Shown here: piece after piece, positions 23,479-35,400 of the stretch
Layout of the letters: each line of letters opens with the position of its first letter
Numbering within the stretch: the first letter of the stretch is position 1
Source of the DNA: Trebouxia sp. TZW2008
Taxonomy: Eukaryota; Chlorophyta; Trebouxiophyceae; Trebouxiales; Trebouxiaceae
DNA length: 64,000 bases
Direction: 5' to 3'
NCBI GenBank assembly: GCA_002118135.1
Contig: BDIU01000363.1
Span: forward strand, 25,171 to 89,170
The notes under the pieces: generated by a model
The model's input: the letters and a program-made list of their open reading frames with translations, nothing else
What the model was told of the DNA's origin: nothing
Databases searched by the model: none
Position numbers and translations under genes: made by a program

Positions 23479-26400
23479 ATGCAGCAACCTTTGGTGGGGG
23501 AGCTGGGGCAGAGCACCATTCAGAGTGTGCTGAGCCACACAGAGCATCCAGGAAACGCCATCAAGGAGATTCAGGTGAAGGCCAGCCTGCGCAATCGCCA
23601 CTGCCAGCCACTGCTCAGCCTGCTAGATGAACTAGGAGTAACCAGGTAATTACGATGTCTAGTCTGATGTAGCTGCTTCACGCATGGTTTAGGAAACAGC
23701 AGGGTCGGGTCAAGGGTGCTTATGGCACAAGGGCAGTGAATTTTATGTGATTACTTGCAAGATGAAAATCAACACAAGCGAAGGCCACTGCTCAGCCTGC
23801 TACAGGTGATTACCATGTATGGTCTGGGTTTAGCTTGTTCAGACATGGTGAAGACTCCAACAGGGTTGGGCCAATGGTGCTTATTACACAAGGACTGTGA
23901 ATCCCATGTGAGTCCTTTGAACGCAACAGTCAACAAGAGAGAAGCAACTGACTGCTCAGCCTGCTGATTGAGCTTGGCGTTGTCTGGTACAGCATCCAGT
24001 CTCGTAGTGATAGTCATCATCTTGACACTTTTCAGCATGTGGCACAAGCTATGTCTCTGCGTCAGCTAAGGCTGATCTAGGCAAGTATGGTGCTAAGGTC
24101 AAGGTCTGAGGCCTTAGTGTGCTTGTGGCTCAAGACCCAACGCATCATGTACATGTACCTGTTGAGAGAGAGGGAAAACAGCATCTGTCCACCTTGCATG
24201 AAACATTTGAGCCTGTACAAGGCAAGGTTTGCTCTTGCGCAGTCAAGCTTCTGCAGTTCATCAATGGTGCCCTTCACGGGGGTTTCAGAGATGGTCAGTT
24301 TGTGCAGCTGCAGTCTACATTGTCATGATTCTTCTAATTTTGCCAGCCTTACATCCTGAACTGTTGCTACCAGTGGTAACGTTACTGATGCCACTTGCAT
24401 CAGGAATAGTGGACATTCTCAGGTTTGATGGACAGGAAGTGACGCGTCAAGCAACAACAATCCCACAACTGGCAAAGTGCCAGGTGAAATTCATGACACA
24501 AGGGGTGCATCAATGTCAGGAAATCGTGGTCAGAGTAGTGTGCAGCCTGCTGACTACCTTGATGGCATGTTTGCAGGCTGGACACTAACCCAACCACAAA
24601 ATCATCATGTTGTTGCAGTTTTTGTACAATGAAATGTTGTGGTCAGCATTGATTTAACTCACACATGAATCAACAATGGTCCCACAAATGGCAAAGCGCC
24701 AACTGCACTTCATGATGCAAGGGGTGCAACAACATGAGGAAGTCATGGTGGGTGAATGATCTAGCCTGCTGACTTATGGCCTGATAGCAGGCTGGACACT
24801 CATCTAACCACAACATCCTCATATTGTTGCACTCCTTGCATCATGCAATGTTGTTGTCTACATCAATTTGACTCACGCATGAATCAACAATGGTCCCACA
24901 AATGGCAAAGCGCTGACTGCACTTCATGATGCAAGGGGTGCAACCGCATGAGGAAGTCATGGTGGGTTAAGAGTCCAGCCTGCTGACTTATGGCCTGATA
25001 GCAGGCTGGACACTCATCCACAACATCCTCATGATGATGCACTCCTTGCATCATGCAATGTTGTTGTCTACATTATTTTGCCTCAAGCATGAATCAACAA
25101 TGCTCCTATGATTGGCAAAATCACGACTGAATTTCACCTGCATGTTGTCTCACTCCTCGCATCATGAAAAGTCGTTGTCAACATCAGTCCAAGTCATGCA
25201 TGAGTCAACATTGGTCCCACAATGGGCAAAGTGCGAAATGGACTTCATGATGCAAGGGGTGCAACAGCATGAGGAAGTCAAGGTTGGGTAAGGATTCAGC
25301 TTGCTGGCCTGAGTGCAGGCTGAACATCGATCTAAACACAACATCTTCATATTGTTTTCCTCCTCGCACCATGAACTGTTATTGTCAGCATCAGTTCAAT
25401 GTGTGTGTGCATGAATGTACAGTGGTCCCAAGCTGGCAAAGTGCCGAACTTGATGATGCATGGGGCGCAACAAAAGAAAGAGGCCATGGTCATATAGGTC
25501 CCTGGCTGGCTGGCTACCTTCATGGCATTTTTGCAGGCAGGACCCATTCAACCGTGACTGCCTCGCGCTGTTGCACCCCTTACATCAAGAATTGTTGTTG
25601 CCATCATGCACAGGGCGCACATCACTTCCTTCGTGTTGCAAGTGTCCTTATTGATTGCTGCAGCCCCTGTTTGATACAAAGTGAAATCACAACTAGCAAA
25701 GTGCTGACTGCCCTTGCAACATCGCAAACAAGAGTTTCCACTGTAAGTTTCTGTTGTTGGAAATGCAGTAGTCATCACCAGTGTAAACTTGATTGACAAA
25801 TTGGTGACTGCCTTTATGGCATGAGTGTGAGCCAGCGACTAAACTAGCCATGCCAGTGAGTTTTGATGACCCTGCCAGATGCATACAGAAGCAGTGGGCT
25901 ACCTGCAAACAGACTTGTCCAAAGCCATGCTACATCAAAGTAACTTACAGTCAAGCCTTGACTCAGCCAGATCTGTGCACCATATTGTATCTGCATGACT
26001 GCAGGCTTGAGACGCATCTGGCCATGCTAGAGAGCGCCAAAAAGGTGCTGGCTGACAAGATTGACAGCATGCAAGAGGAGGGGCTGCTGGCCCTCCTGGA
26101 GGACACCTTCCCCTATGTGAGACGCTACCCTGCCTGAGGTCATAGAGTAATGCCATACTTTGCTCTCATGATGCATGGCACAGCTATCTCTCTTATAGGA
26201 CATAGACTATAGAGGCCAGAGACGACTCCCGGTTGCCTTGAGTCATGTGCAGAAAGGTCTGAAGGCATATGCTGCAGAGGTTGCACTTCAACATGCAATG
26301 TTGCACAGACAAAGCCAACACTGGCCTTTTGCATTGTTGCGTGTGTCGAAAAAGATCGACAAAACCCTACTTGCAACTCAGACCTCTGCAATGAAACAAG

Positions 26401-29400
26401 TATGTTTGGACAGGATCTTGGTGTCAGTGCAGGTGAGCATCGATGGGCTGAGGTCAGTGCCTCTTGAGATTCTGAAGAGGCTGGAGACAGTGCCTGAGGC
26501 GTACCTGCAGGAGCTGGGTCATGACCACCACCTCTTTGCTGAACTGCCTGTGGCTGTACAGCGCCAGGTATCCCTGTTGATTTCACATAGTGACTGCCAA
26601 AACAAGAGAACATAACGTAAATGCTCCGGGAAACAGCTTCCTCAGTGCCCGTGTGCTGCACATGTTTGCTACATGCTGCTTTGTTAAAGAGCAAGGTAGT
26701 GCTCATGTACAGCCTGCTGCCCGCGCTTTCTGCTTTGCATCTGCTGCATGACTGAATGCAAATCAAAGATTACACAGAAATACTGTTCCAGCCTAATGTT
26801 GCTCCTTCCACGCAGCAAAGCAGTAAGTGTGATGCCGACTTGACATCGTCCAAATGCACCAATACAGCTAGGAAGATGGCACACAAGCCGCAGTACGATT
26901 TGACTTACTGACTGCTGAAGCAAATTGCTGCAGGTGTACGAGGTGAACAGGAAGCTGCTGCAGGAGCATGCGGCGCCCCTGATGGCGGTGTACCTGCACG
27001 GCGTGGCAGTCGTGCGTCAGGAGCTCAACATGGATGTTGCCCGCAACTCAGTCAAAGGTATTTGCCACAAAACTAAGAAGAAAAATCTACGCCTAACTGC
27101 GTCATAATAGGAGCCTCTGTCTATCAAGGCAGCCCGTCTCATCATGCCATCGAGCTAAGAGCTGTGACTGCTGAAGTAGGCAGCAAGCTGGGTCCTGAAT
27201 CGCAGGTTGAACTCAGCTTGACAGGTCAGGCCTGCTGTGTGTCATCTGAAGCGCTACTTGCACTTTCATGAGCATGTGGCCCATGCCATCAAGGAGTGTC
27301 TGCCATGGTGAGACTTGATTGCGCTTATACTCTCCTGTGTCCTTTTCAATATTGCTTTTTTTGGCACTCTTTCTTTTCCTTCGGTCTGTAAACAAGTCAA
27401 AAAAGTTTTGCTTTTTTTTCTCACATGAATTACCACTACTTTCATCAATTATGAACCCAGCCAAAAAGCAAGATCAAAAGCCTTGCCCACATGCATTGCA
27501 CTGAAGTACATAAAGCCTGCCTGTTGCTCAACCTGCGTGATAGTATGCACTGCCTGAGATGCGAGCAAACAAGGAGTGCCCTACCCCACACAACACAATT
27601 TTCACCTCAGAGAAATGTCAACATGATTAGCATGTGCCTGTTTCACTCTTGATAAAGTTTTCGTCATTTTTCAATGGTAACCTTGTTTCATACGCGTCTT
27701 GTCTTGTTAGATTGATGCTGTACCAAAAACTCTGGAAAAACTTTGGGAAGAAAGCAAGACAGGCATGGTGTGCAGGGCCGCCAAGGGGGACGTACCGCAA
27801 GACGCTGGCCCACCTGGTCAAGCTGGTCTCCATGATTGGGTCCTCTCGCAAGGCAAGCTCCACCCTCCTCACCCTCTGGGTCCCTTGCCTGAACTTCACT
27901 TGTTGTTCATTGAGGATGAAAACAGTCTCGCATTAGGGCGCAGAGCAAGATCTCTTTGGTGTGGGATACAGCCGCAATTTGCAGGTCACGCTTGATGTCC
28001 TGTTCTGCTTACTCACCTTCATTTGTGGTCACTCACTTCTATGGGCTGTGTCACACACTTTCTGAGGGTTCATAGGATTCATATGATACTTATCTGCCTT
28101 GTCATGCTTGAGCAGAAAGCATGAAGTGGCAGCGTAATCTCTGCTTGCATACTGCTCAACCAGGAGAAGACAGATCACTCGTGTCCTTGTTCCTCAGAGC
28201 CCTTACTCAGTAGTATGTCAGGTCCAGCGCTTGCACTCCATTTGCTGCTGACTTTCGCATATGCCAGAGCAAACAGACCATCTTGGCAGCTGATAAATGG
28301 CTTCCAACCTGCAAGCAGTTGTGCAATAGCCGTGGCATCTCTAGACAGCATCGCAACAAGCTTTACAGACAATGTTGCTGCCTGATGTATGCTTGCTTTT
28401 CAGCTCTCAGCACATGATTGGAGGCTGCTACTGAGCTGCACGCCTGCTGCTTGACTGTTGCAGGTGCCAAGGGCAGCTTGACACAGCCACAATGGACCTG
28501 CGTACTAGCAGGTTCAAGGAGAGTGTGGCTCCGTACAAGGGTCTCAATCAGCACTGCATTGTACCCAGCATGCAGATGCTGCTGCTGCGTTGCCTTAAGG
28601 GCTGCTGCCTGTGGTGATGCAGGTGTACACAGCTATGACAGCCCCATGCGCAAGCAGGTTCAAAGGGTAAACCAAGAGAGAGAAAAAAGGAATGAAAATG
28701 CCCGTAGCAATGCCGGGCTCTGTTGCAGTTTGTAGCTGCAAAGAGTGAGCTTCTGTACGATGGCCTCAATCAGCACTGCAGCCTACCCAGCATGTAGATG
28801 CTGCTGCTGCGCCTTAGTGGCTGCTGCCTGTGGTGGTGCAGGTGTATACAGCCATGATGGACCTGTGCAACAGCCACATAACGGAGAGTGAGGGGTCGCA
28901 CATCTGACCAGACCAGCACTGTATCTTGCATCACACGCTGAGGCTGCTGATATTTCTGCCTGGCCGCTTGTCAAGTTTGGCGTGTATCAGCGCAGGTGTA
29001 CACAGCCATGATGGACCTCTGCGTGAGCAAATCAGGGAAGCAAGGGTCTGCACGGGAGCCTCAAGCACTGCACCTTGTCCAGCATGTAGACGCTGCTGCT
29101 GTGTTGCCTTAGTGGCTGCTGCCTGTGGTGGTGCAGGTGTACACAGCCATGACGGCCCTATGCGCAAGCAGGTTCAAGGAGAGTGAGGTTCTGTACAAGG
29201 GTCTCAAACAGCACTGCACCTTGTACAGCATGTAGACGCTGCTGCTGTGCTGCCTTAGTGGCTGCTGCCTGTTGTGGTGCAGTTGTACACAGCCATGATG
29301 GACCTGCGTGAGCAAGTTCAAGGAGAGTGAGGGTCTTGACCTTGGCATAAAGCAACTTCAATTGTTCAGCTATGCAGTTCAGGCCATGTCTTCTGTTGCG

Positions 29401-32400
29401 TATTTGAGTGCTGAGCTGAGCATGTGGCGGTGCAGGTGTACACGGCCATGATGGATCTGTGCGTGAGCAAGTTCAAGGAGAGTGAGGGGCTGTATGTCGG
29501 CCCCAACCAGGCAGGCTACTGCCTGCTGCGCTCTCAGCTGCTCATGGCCTTCCATGACAATGTCCCTCATCTTTCCTCCTCCCGCCAGATTGCTAATGAG
29601 GTACAGTAGTTTCTTGGTACATGAACATTTGGTGTGAGCAAATAAATTCCAAATACAAGACAATGCAAGTGCGGATCCATCACTGTGTTCCAGCTACCTG
29701 TCACTTTTGAAGAGATTTTCATGTAAGTACATTTTCTTTGTAAACAATGCAGTCAGTACAAGGAGAAATTGTTGAGTTGTACATTCAGCAAACGTTTTCC
29801 TGTTGCAGCTCATGGACCTTCACAGCTGCTCATGGCCTTCCACGACAGCATCCCCCACCTCACCTCATCCTGCCAAATTGCAGATGAGGTAATATTCAAA
29901 CTGCACGCAATCATGTGTTGCATATTGTTTGATGTGCTGCTGTGCCTTGAGTTTCTGTCTCAGCTCTGCAGCATGTCATTCCTGAAAGCTGCTCATGGCC
30001 TTTCATAAGAATGTCATCTACCTCTTCTCCACCCGACAGATTGCCAATGAGGTGTTGTACAGCCAGCAAATGTCCTCCCATTGCAGCACAAGTTTTGTAC
30101 AATTCCTGGTAGTCTTTAACAACAGTGTCTTTGACTTATCCACCTCCTGCCACTTTATCAATGAGGTATTGCACAATCAGCAAATATTCTCCGGATGCAG
30201 CACAAGATTTTTTAAAGCTCCTCGTGGCTTCTGTAAAGAGCCCATGATGCACTGCCTCATCAGAAAACATCCTTCTTATGCTGCATATGATCGCACTTAT
30301 GACCCTATTGCTCCAGCACCTGTCATGTTCTTTACTGCCATGGTCTTATGCAATTACCTGGCTGCTCTTCATGCAGCTCTACCGTCATTGTAGCTGCCCT
30401 GCAAGAATTTCAAACAACGTATGTTGCTATGCATGTGCAATTTCAACTTGCTGCAGCTGGTGGCACTGTGGTGCAGATGTTCTGGCAGCATTTGATACAA
30501 TCATTGTCAGTGTCATGTGTTATCGCAGGACCCATGTCATGACTTGGCATGGACTCTGGATGCAGCCATTGGGCACAGCCGCAGCCCCCAGGAGGGCGAC
30601 CCCCACCCCACCGTCATGAAGCCCGCCCACCTTGCCCAGCTTGGGAAATTCTTCTCACGCCTTGAGTCTCAACAGGTGATGGCCCCTTCTTGTTTTTGGA
30701 ATGGATGCTTCCTGCAAAAGTAGCTGCTATGGTGGAGCATTTGGAGCTCCTGTACTGGGTCATTGACTCTTTCCAGGTCGTGTGTTTGTGGGGCGGAACT
30801 TGAAGATCCTGTACTAGGTTATGTGCAAGTAAAGGCTTTACGATGCGAGGTGTCAAATGTCGCAACTGCTTCTGTGAGGGTAAGACACTGCCTTCTGTGC
30901 TTACTGATTGAGTTTGCTTGGCTGCCATGTCTTAAAAATGCACCTTGCAAGCATGTACAATAGTGTTACATTGACAACGTACTCATCGGAGATGATATGC
31001 AAGTTTGTTGGGCAGGCGGAAATCAGAAACAGGCTATAATCGTCCACTCCTGGCCAGTTCAAATGATTTGCAACTTCTGTTGAATTGCTGTTCTACAGGA
31101 CAGTGGGAGGGGCAAGAAGAGGAAGCAGGGGTCAGGGGAGGGAAGCCCCATGTACAGCGGGGGTGAGGGCTGGGGCCACAGCTCTGGCAAGAACATTGCC
31201 GAGGCCGGCATGATCCTGAGAGACCCTTCTGCCCTCCATATCATCATCAAACAGGTAAGTAACATGATCATGCATCCGCATGCGTATCAACTGTGGACTC
31301 TCAAGCTGACCCTTTGAGACGTGCAGAGGCTGACATGAATGTGAGAGACTGCACTACAGGCTTTGTATGCTAGCTGGATAGGATCATCTAGAATAGACAC
31401 TGACTCCCTTCTGACCTTCATTTCATCATTGATCAGGCATGCATGCTGGTGCATCCATGTGCATACCGCTGCCAAGTCCCTCAACAGACCCTTCTGCCCT
31501 CGATATATTCATCAAGCAGGTCACTTGCATACTCCTGCAACCATATGCATATCATTGTGGACTCTGAAGGGACTGTTCAACACTTGCAGAGGCCGATATG
31601 ATCCTGAGGGGCCCTTCCGCCCTGCATAACATGAGCAAGCTGGTGACTCGCATCTGTATCACTGCACAGTTTATAAGATGCCCTTTTGCCTTCCAGCATC
31701 AGCAAACAGGTCTGGTGTATATCTAATACATTCATGAGCACTGAAATGTGAGGTTCCCGGCTATGTATGCACAGCAGTACTTGTGGCGTTGTCACCCTTT
31801 TGGGGTGCCCATTTGCTAGCGTTCAAGGCCAGTATTGCTCATATTGCTGCGTCTACCACACTGAGGATGCTTGCAAATCAGCTGTCGACATCTGGGCTGC
31901 CAGGTTGCGCACTGTGCATCATCATGAGCTCAGCAACAGGGCAAAACTCTTGTTATGACAGCACTGAAAGCGGCAATCTCTTGACAAACTTTGCAAACAC
32001 TGCATTGGGCTTGTCTTGCCTCTTTCATGGGACACATGCATGTCACTTAGCAATCAGTCATCAAGAAGAACTTTCAGGCGTCAGGTTTGATGGGCTTAGG
32101 ACCAGCATGCTGTGCTCACATCTGAGGTGTACGCTGCAGGTGTTGCAGCGCTTGCCATCAATCATAGAAGCCATGACTGTGCCTAGCGAAGATGAAGAGC
32201 TAGTGTTCCTCACACGCTTACTTCAGGTAGGCCGGACTTGATGGCACGCCAACAAAAATAACCCTGAGTGGAGCACAGTTCAAAAATATTGCACTAAATG
32301 CTTGTGCTTGATGTCTTTATGACAAATGCTTTTGCTTGTAAGCCTGAATTTTGCTGCCAGGATTACTCTGCTGATATCATGAGTATTGCCGACTGGTTGT

Positions 32401-35400
32401 AGCATGCTTCAAACTCTGATTGGGCAATAGTTGTGCTAGCCACCTGTACAAATGGGAGGTACCAAGCACCTTTTCCAGGGTGCACCAGAAAACTGCTATG
32501 CAGTTGCCAGATCAATGCAAACAAGCTTGCCTTCAAATTGGTAAGGCACAGCACCATGACCCCGGCTTATGGTGCAATGCAGTTGGCAGTGGGTTGTCGC
32601 CAAATGCTGAAGGAGAAGAAGTATGCCTTCCCGCCTGTCAAGGCAGAGTTGGCGGGAACCTTCTTCAGCATTCTGATTGGCTTCAGCCTAGAGGCTGGCA
32701 CCTCAGAGTATGACGCGTCAGGTGATGACTCATATTGACAATCAAAGACAAGTGTCATGATGTAAGTCATCAAATGATGCTCACGCTTGTGCATTTTGTC
32801 CGGCTCACATTCTAGGTCTGCGCAGCGCCAATCTTGTCTTATCAATGACTCAGGTTTTGACTGCAAACAGCTTAAGCTCAATGCAACGGGCAGCTTGACT
32901 AAGACAGTATGTGGATTTGCACCAATTCCTGCTGCATGGATATCTTACTGACTCCTTTCGCGCTGACCAGCAACCTTGCTGCAGGCACAAGCATCAACCA
33001 GCCAAACAGGCAGGTTGGCGTTGCCAAAATATTTTAGTGTAGCCCAATCTTATCTGATAGGCACAAGTTGAAACTAGTCCAGCAGCTGAGATTTTCCTCT
33101 TGGCCAAGCCTTGTTGTTCTGACATTGATGACACGCTGCATATGTTAATTTTCATCAGCTAAACGAGCAGCTTTTGTCCTTTGGAGATGCTTCATTTTCA
33201 AGAATCTTTGTTCTCATAGACTCTATGCTGCAGATGCAAGTCTTGATCAGCCAAATGAGCAGCTGGTGGAGTTGTTGGTGCATGAGGAGGTGGCGAGGCA
33301 TGTGACAGCCATGTACACCCTGGAGCGCATTGATGCCCAGGACTGGGGCCTCGCACGCACTCTCATGGCCTCCATTAACCAGGTCTGAGTTGTTGCATGA
33401 TCTCATTTTGCCCTAGATTGAGCTCGTACACTGTCCTATCTGTGTATGTCCTTTATCACAAGCACAAACTGCCTTGCAAGTTGGTCTTCAGCTGTGTCTG
33501 TTGTGTGCATAAGTTATGGACTGAAGTATGACAAACAGCGTCAACTTGCAGCTCTGACAAGACAGTCAGTGGTGTGATGCCTGGCGCACACAAGTCAGCG
33601 TGGCCCCTGTGCGCATTAGCTGTGTGTCTCACTTCATCACGCCATTTTCATCTCCTTTTCTAGTATATTATCCAGCAATTTCTGGCCTTGAAGCAAATGG
33701 ACAAGAGGGCATTGTCAGAATGGGCTGCATGCGCCGCTAGACTGAAACGCAAGCTAGCAATCATGCTGGAACATATCCTTCCTGATGTCACCTTAGAATA
33801 CTGTGATAGTCTGGTCAATTTTCAGAATTAGCGAACTCTGATGATGCAGACTTTAGAGCAGTTAGATGAGAGGGCTTTGCCAGAATGGGCAGCATTTGCT
33901 GCCACACTGGCACGCAAGCTAGCTGATCTGCTACCTCGGGGGCGGGTCGCCCTGGGAGACCCTGTCTGGATTGCCTGTGTCGACAATTTTCTGCTCAAGG
34001 CTGTTGACATTGACTCACAGGTTGGTGTATTGCAATTGCGTTTGTAGTAGAACTACTTCGTTGCAATGATATGCTATGCTAAACTCTTGTTGAAGATTGT
34101 TGACATTCACTCACAGGTTGGCAGTGCTATGTTGCAGTTGAGCACCTTTTGAGCAGCCTGCATCGACACACTCTGTGCACCACGTTGTTGACATGCACTG
34201 AGAAGTCAGTCGTCCTCAACCCAACTTACAGGCAGTGTGCCTTGGCCACACGTCTGTGCAACCCTCTTGACATTGATTGAGGCCAGTCATCTTGAGGGAA
34301 GTGCCTGGTAGCTTAGGTCTTGAGCATCCCTTGCAGTGGCTTGCAACCTGTTGCATACTGTTGTTCAGACCATGACTTCAATCTTCTGAGTTCTGTGCTA
34401 CAGCAACCTTGTAATCACAAAATCTCAACCCAATGTGTTCACTGTTGCAAGGGCAATGCAACTGGAAGACATTGCGTTTTGTTGCAAGGATATTCTTGAG
34501 TATTATCAGGGCTTCAATTTTTCAAGAAATATTGGTGTACCAGGTGCACGGGGAGGTAGTGCGCATCTTTGCTGAGGGCGCTGACCAACACTTGAAGCAT
34601 GAGGAGCAGGCGCGCCAGGACAAAGCAGTGGCAGACAAGACCGGCACCCCTAACCAGCCCCGCCCTGACCCCTTCCCCGTCCCCCGCCTGGTGGAGTACC
34701 TGCACAAGTGTTTGGCAGCCACAAAACACAGCAGAAAGTAAGCATATTCTGCAAGATCTCAGAGTTGGTTCATGATCTGAGGCAGAAGTACAGCATGTCC
34801 TGGCAGCGATCAGCAGCATAAAAGTTTGCGCAAACAGTGCTGGCCTGAGTTATCCGGAGTCGAGTGCTTGATAGCCACAAAACACAGCACAAAGTACGCA
34901 GTGGTCAAAGCTCTTACACTGCTCTGATGAGGTGTTGCAGAAGTAGTGCTGCACAATCAGCAGCAGCAGCAGCAGCAGCAAAGCCAAGTTTGTTAGTGAG
35001 GTCCCATGAGCTGTCAAATGCACACGCGCGCACCAATCTGCCTGCAGAACACTCTTGTCATGAGCTGTCAGGAGCCCAGTAGTTGGCAGCCAATGCACAT
35101 CGATGCGGTGTACTGTCCTCACCTTTGTCAATCAACGGCGTTTGTGCTGATGGTTCAGAAAGCAACAGCAATTAGGTGCAACAGCAATTAGGTGCAACAG
35201 CACCCATCGTGCCAGACATGCCTTGGTTCCATCAAACATTAAGCCGTTATGTCTTGTTTGCTGGAAGCATAGCAGTACACTGCAGGCGTCACAAGAAGCG
35301 TAAGCAGGAGGAGATGCAGTTCATTAAGGGCAGCGTGAAAAACAAGGGCGGCTACAGCTCTGGAGGCGGCCTTACCAGCAAGCCCCTCATTACTCAAGGT

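Noticed and set aside
34967..34980. CAG/AGC triplet run in a NELF-B intron
   Set aside because: Too short to be a meaningful triplet repeat; similar runs are common in this genome.
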